Source of the DNA: an uncultured Bacilli bacterium
Lineage (GTDB): Bacteria; Bacillota_I; Bacilli_A; RF39; UBA660
Direction: 5' to 3'
NCBI GenBank assembly: GCA_947623995.1
Contig: CANQIN010000005.1
Coordinates: 1 to 39,212 of the forward strand
DNA length: 39,212 bases
The position numbers and the translations under genes were made by a program. The notes under the pieces were generated by a model. That model worked only from the letters and a program-made list of their open reading frames with translations. It was not told the origin of the DNA and searched no databases. Shown piece after piece: positions 36,506-39,212 of the stretch. Position 1 is the stretch's first letter. Every line of letters begins with the position of its first letter.

Positions 36506-37477
36506 TTAAAACACCTTCCCCCAAAATGATGGTAAAACTTCTATTAAATTTTCATCTAAATGATAAACTGTTAAAGTACAAGCATTTTTTATATAACCAA
36601 ATCCAAGACCTTTAATAAAAACATTAGAATAAGCTGGTACTTTAATAATTAATGGTTTTTCATCTAAATACAATTTATTATTATCATATATTTTACTAAT
36701 CTTTAAATTTTTACTAAAAAAACAAGTTATACTACTATCAATATCAATTTTTATTCTAACAATATCTTCTATTAATAAACTAGCCTCTTTTTTAATTGGC
36801 ATATTCTTAGGATGAATTTCTTCATTAATCATCATTTTTTTAAGATAATCATTAGATATTTCACAAAGATATGGAAAACCTACTGTATCATAAACTATCT
36901 TTTTAGTTTTTACTTTAATAAAGTCTAGAGTTGTATTAGGTAACATTGATGTTGTAAGAGGTTTTGCTAGCTCAAACAATTTATTTAATAAAGATGATTT
37001 ACCAACATTAGTCATACCTAAAAAATAGATTGGTTCATTTATATCTTCAATTAAATTTTGTAGTTTAGTTATTCCGATATTTTTTTTCGTACTTACAAAT
37101 AAAATATCTTCTTTTATTCGAAAATTATTTTGAAGCCAAATTTTAATTTTTTCATAAAGAATATTTTGAGGAATAATATCAGCTTTATTAATAATTAAAA
37201 TTTTAGGCATTTTAATTTGATGATAATAATTAAAGGCTTCCCTATTTAAATTAACTAAGTCTAATAGAAAAAAACAAAACCCTTTTTTATTCTCTAATTT
37301 TTTTAAAATATCTTTAGGATTAACTTTTTGATAAGCATCTTTAAAATCATTATAATGAGTTAATTTGTAGCAACGCTTACAATATCCTTTATTTAATACT
37401 TCTAAAGGAATATATCCTAACTTTTTTTCATCAGTACTTTGGAGTTTTACCCCACAACCAAGGCAAGTCTTAATCAT
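36506..37477 (-). CDS. yqeH: Circularly permuted GTPase YqeH, 30S assembly
   Basis: GTPase needed for small ribosomal subunit assembly. 323 aa, somewhat short for the family. N-terminal zinc finger (CLGCG near 4-8, CKRCY near 33-37), then the GTPase motifs in permuted order: G4 INKAD, G5 STKKNIG, G1 GMTNVGKSSLLN, G2 near MLPNTTLDF and G3 DTVGFP. The C-terminal part resembles the RNA-binding domain of YqeH. It overlaps yqeG by 8 bp, a conserved pairing in Bacilli. Confidence 0.94.
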   Translation of the reverse strand: MIKTCLGCGVKLQSTDEKKLGYIPLEVLNKGYCKRCYKLTHYNDFKDAYQKVNPKDILKKLENKKGFCFFLLDLVNLNREAFNYYHQIKMPKILIINKADIIPQNILYEKIKIWLQNNFRIKEDILFVSTKKNIGITKLQNLIEDINEPIYFLGMTNVGKSSLLNKLFELAKPLTTSMLPNTTLDFIKVKTKKIVYDTVGFPYLCEISNDYLKKMMINEEIHPKNMPIKKEASLLIEDIVRIKIDIDSSITCFFSKNLKISKIYDNNKLYLDEKPLIIKVPAYSNVFIKGLGFGYIKNACTLTVYHLDENLIEVLPSFWGKVF

Positions 37478-37991
37478 AATATTCTCCTTTTTTAAATAAG
37501 CCTTTCTTAGTTAATTTTTTAAAAATTTTTTTTTCAATTAAACGATTAATTTTGGTAAAAAACATTTCATGGTCATTAATTGGATTAACTAAAATACTTG
37601 TTAATTGTAATTTATTAGCCCCTAAAATATCAGTTAATAATTGATCACCAATACAAGCTACTTCAATATCTTTGACATGATATAAATCCATTACTTTTAA
37701 GTATTTCTTTTTACTAGGTTTAAAAGCATGATATGCACTATTAATGTTACATTTTTCTTTAAAAGGAGTCACTCTTTTTTTAGAAGCATTAGATACAATT
37801 GCTAAATAAAAACCCATTTCATCTAATTCGCCAAAAAAATCTAATAATTTTTGGTCAGGTATTTCTAATTCTTTAGGCGCGATGGTATTATCTAAATCAA
37901 AAATTAAACATTTAATACCAGCTTTTTTTAATTTTTGATAATTAATTGAATAAATACTTTTTTGATAAATATCAGGTCTAAATATATCCAT
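37470..37991 (-). CDS. yqeG: HAD-family phosphatase YqeG
   Basis: 173 aa HAD hydrolase of subfamily IIIA. Motif I DLDNTIAPKE (nucleophile Asp and acid/base Asp), motif II IVSNAS, Lys in AFKPSKKKY, motif IV IGDQLLTDILGAN. Its substrate is not established in this family; linkage to yqeH is widely conserved. GAGGAAGGA precedes the ATG. First gene of the minus-strand run down to the NatA/NatB pair; divergent from sigK. Confidence 0.94.
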   Translation of the reverse strand: MDIFRPDIYQKSIYSINYQKLKKAGIKCLIFDLDNTIAPKELEIPDQKLLDFFGELDEMGFYLAIVSNASKKRVTPFKEKCNINSAYHAFKPSKKKYLKVMDLYHVKDIEVACIGDQLLTDILGANKLQLTSILVNPINDHEMFFTKINRLIEKKIFKKLTKKGLFKKGEYYD

Positions 37992-38033
37992 AAGCTTATC
38001 CTTCCTCTAACTATAAATAATTATATAATTTTT

Positions 38034-38064
38034 TAAGCTATTTAGCAATTAATAAAATAGCTTA
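38034..38064. promoter_or_regulatory. Inverted repeat between yqeG and sigK, possible operator
   Basis: TAAGCTATTT (38034-38043) and AAATAGCTTA (38055-38064): perfect 10-bp arms, 11-bp spacer, the same geometry as the repeat at ppdK though with other bases. It reaches into the sigK promoter. No T-run follows, so it is not a simple terminator. Confidence 0.45.
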
Positions 38065-38077
38065 TTAATCATAAAAT
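38052..38077 (+). promoter_or_regulatory. Sigma-E-like promoter of sigK
   Basis: ATA (38052-38054), 15-bp spacer, CATAAAAT (38070-38077), fitting the CATANNNT -10 and ATA-type -35 of mother-cell sigma-E promoters. Established knowledge: sigK is transcribed by sigma-E in Bacillus. In AT-rich DNA such short motifs occur by chance. Confidence 0.5.
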
Positions 38078-38096
38078 TTGATGAAGGATGTGAATT

Positions 38097-38789
38097 ATGT
38101 TTTTATTTGAATTAATAAAACAAATGCTATTTTTTACAGGAAGTTATTCTAATCAAGTTTTTCCTGAACCATTAAGTAGTGAAGAAGAACATGAATGTAT
38201 TATTAAAATGCTCCATTCTGATGAAGAAGCTAGAAATAAATTAATAGAACATAATTTAAGATTAGTTGCGCATATTGTTAAAAAATTTGATGTTAAAGAT
38301 AGTGAAACTGATGATTTAATTAGTATTGGAACGATTGGCTTAATAAAAGGGGTTGATTCTTATAATTTAGAAAAAAATATTAAATTAACTACTTATATTG
38401 CTAAATGTATTCAAAATGAAATTTTAATGTATTTTAGAAGTATTAAAGGTGAATCTTATAAAAATATTAGTTTAAATGAATCAATTTGTTATGATAAAGA
38501 TGGTAATGAAATTAATTTAATTGATGTTGTTAAAGATAAAAGCGAAGATTTTGATACAGTTATTCATACAAAAGATAATATTATTTTATTAAATAGTTAT
38601 TTAAAACTTTTAACACCTAGAGAAAAACAAATTATTATTAAAAGATATGGGCTTAATAATACTAAAGAACAAACTCAAAAAGAAATTGCTAAGGAAATGA
38701 ATATTTCTAGAAGTTATGTATCAAGAATTGAAAAAAGAGCTTTAATGAAAATGCTAAAAGAATTTATCAAAAGTAAGAATACTATTTGA
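38097..38789 (+). CDS. sigK: RNA polymerase sporulation sigma factor SigK (pro-form)
   Basis: Late mother-cell sigma factor. 230 aa with a hydrophobic N-terminus (MFLFELIKQMLFFTGSY) like the pro-sequence that holds sigma-K inactive until cleaved by SpoIVFB. Region 2: ARNKLIEHNLRLVAHIVKKF and LISIGTIGLIKGVDSYNL; region 4: LTPREKQIIIKRYGLN and the helix-turn-helix QKEIAKEMNISRSYVSRIEKRAL. These match SigK more closely than SigE, SigF or SigG. The gene is unbroken, with no skin-type insertion. AAGGATG precedes the ATG. The only sporulation gene in the window. Confidence 0.94.
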   Translation: MFLFELIKQMLFFTGSYSNQVFPEPLSSEEEHECIIKMLHSDEEARNKLIEHNLRLVAHIVKKFDVKDSETDDLISIGTIGLIKGVDSYNLEKNIKLTTYIAKCIQNEILMYFRSIKGESYKNISLNESICYDKDGNEINLIDVVKDKSEDFDTVIHTKDNIILLNSYLKLLTPREKQIIIKRYGLNNTKEQTQKEIAKEMNISRSYVSRIEKRALMKMLKEFIKSKNTI

Positions 38790-38794
38790 TTAAA

Positions 38795-39094
38795 TTATTG
38801 TATGCTGGTAATAAAACTTTGAGTCTGTAAATAAAATTGTGTAAATAAAAAATCTTTACAAATAACTACTAATATATTATTTATAATTCCTAATTTAACT
38901 TTTTGAGTTAAAAGACCCATTTTTTGATATATCATTGATCCTATATATTCTTCTACTGATGATTGATGATTTATTCTTGGATATTTTATAAACCAATTTT
39001 CATTATTAAAAATTATTGCCTTTTTTGAGCAATCATGACCACCATAAGCCATTTCTCTTTTAATATAATTATTTAAATTATAAATTTTTATCAT
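38795..39094 (-). pseudogene. Truncated CtkA/HipA-like kinase N-terminus
   Basis: About 99 codons from an ATG at 39094 (AGGTG 9 nt upstream). Residues such as YGGHDCSKKAIIFNNENWFIKYPR, SSVEEYIGSMIYQKMGL and KLGIINNILVVICKDF resemble the N-terminal lobe of CtkA/HipA-related Ser/Thr kinases. The nucleotide-binding and catalytic lobe (usually a further 200 residues or more) is missing: the frame runs into unrelated residues (LFTQFYLQTQ...) and stops 6 bp from the end of sigK. Most likely a deletion remnant. Confidence 0.6.
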
Positions 39095-39152
39095 TTTTAC
39101 CAACACCTTATAAAAATTATATCAATAACTTATGTAATTGTAAATTCTTAAA

Positions 39153-39179
39153 ACATTATCTTTTTATTATCATAGAATA
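39153..39179 (+). promoter_or_regulatory. Sigma-K-like promoter of the last gene (tentative)
   Basis: AC (39153-39154), a 16-bp spacer, CATAGAATA (39171-39179), fitting AC / CATANNNTA of sigma-K promoters. Short motif in AT-rich DNA, so weak evidence. Confidence 0.25.
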
Positions 39180-39198
39180 TATAAGAGGTGAAATGTTT

Positions 39199-39212
39199 AT
39201 GGACAGTAATTA
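39199..39212 (+). CDS. Start of a gene running off the window
   Basis: GAGGTG (39185-39190) lies 8 nt ahead of an ATG at 39199; the codons ATG GAC AGT AAT follow, then the window ends. Product unknown. Confidence 0.55.

Noticed and set aside
1-39212. CRISPR arrays, insertion sequences and tRNA genes
   Set aside because: I saw no regularly spaced direct repeats, no transposase gene and no complete tRNA cloverleaf in the window.

Overview
The window is about 39 kb of very AT-rich chromosome from a low-GC Gram-positive bacterium (Bacillota). Gene content (pro-sigma-K, ComEA/ComEC, MurT/GatD-like pair, RNase HIII, YqeG/YqeH, a T-box leader) points to the Bacilli, probably an uncultured gut relative near the Erysipelotrichales / RF39 / Mollicutes-like branches. 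TGA is used as a stop (rpoB, the murT-like and gatD-like genes), so this is the standard bacterial code, not the Mycoplasma code. The lineage call is inference from gene content and composition.

Layout. 1-95: minus-strand RNA start, perhaps the 5' part of SRP RNA. 134-6779: one minus-strand operon asnS-aspS-gatC-gatA-gatB, preceded by a T-box leader and closed by a terminator; it supplies Asn-, Asp- and amidated Gln/Asn-tRNA. 6972-10184: a small frameshifted gene and pyruvate phosphate dikinase. 10174-11871: a membrane-anchored unknown and a XerC/XerD recombinase. 11967-15026 (plus strand): a divergent MurT/GatD-like pair whose amidotransferase lacks both catalytic residues, then RNase HIII. 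15014-20009 (minus): a competence block comEA-comEC, a decayed surface-protein gene, holA, and upstream a well-delimited structured RNA of unknown class. 20046-22674: an unknown helical protein and a BspA-like (DUF285) surface protein put out of frame at an (AT)6 tract. 22729-30753: rpoB-rpoC with a consensus promoter and an RsmC-like methyltransferase. 30773-32514: a second surface protein. 32545-37991: yqeG-yqeH-mutL and a NatA/NatB-type ABC exporter. 38034-39212: sigK on the plus strand with a mother-cell-type promoter, a truncated kinase-like gene and the first codons of another gene.

How it fits together. Most genes are core housekeeping in tight minus-strand operons with overlapping stop/start codons. 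Three loci (16029-16903, 21047-22674, 30773-32455) belong to one modular set of secreted or surface proteins; one is decayed, one is out of frame at a dinucleotide repeat, one is intact. The points most worth following are the uncharacterised RNA upstream of comEA, the catalytically disabled GatD-like subunit, the two adjacent codons (GAC AAC) in the T-box specifier region, the possible phase-variable surface gene, and RpoB residues predictive of intrinsic rifampicin resistance.
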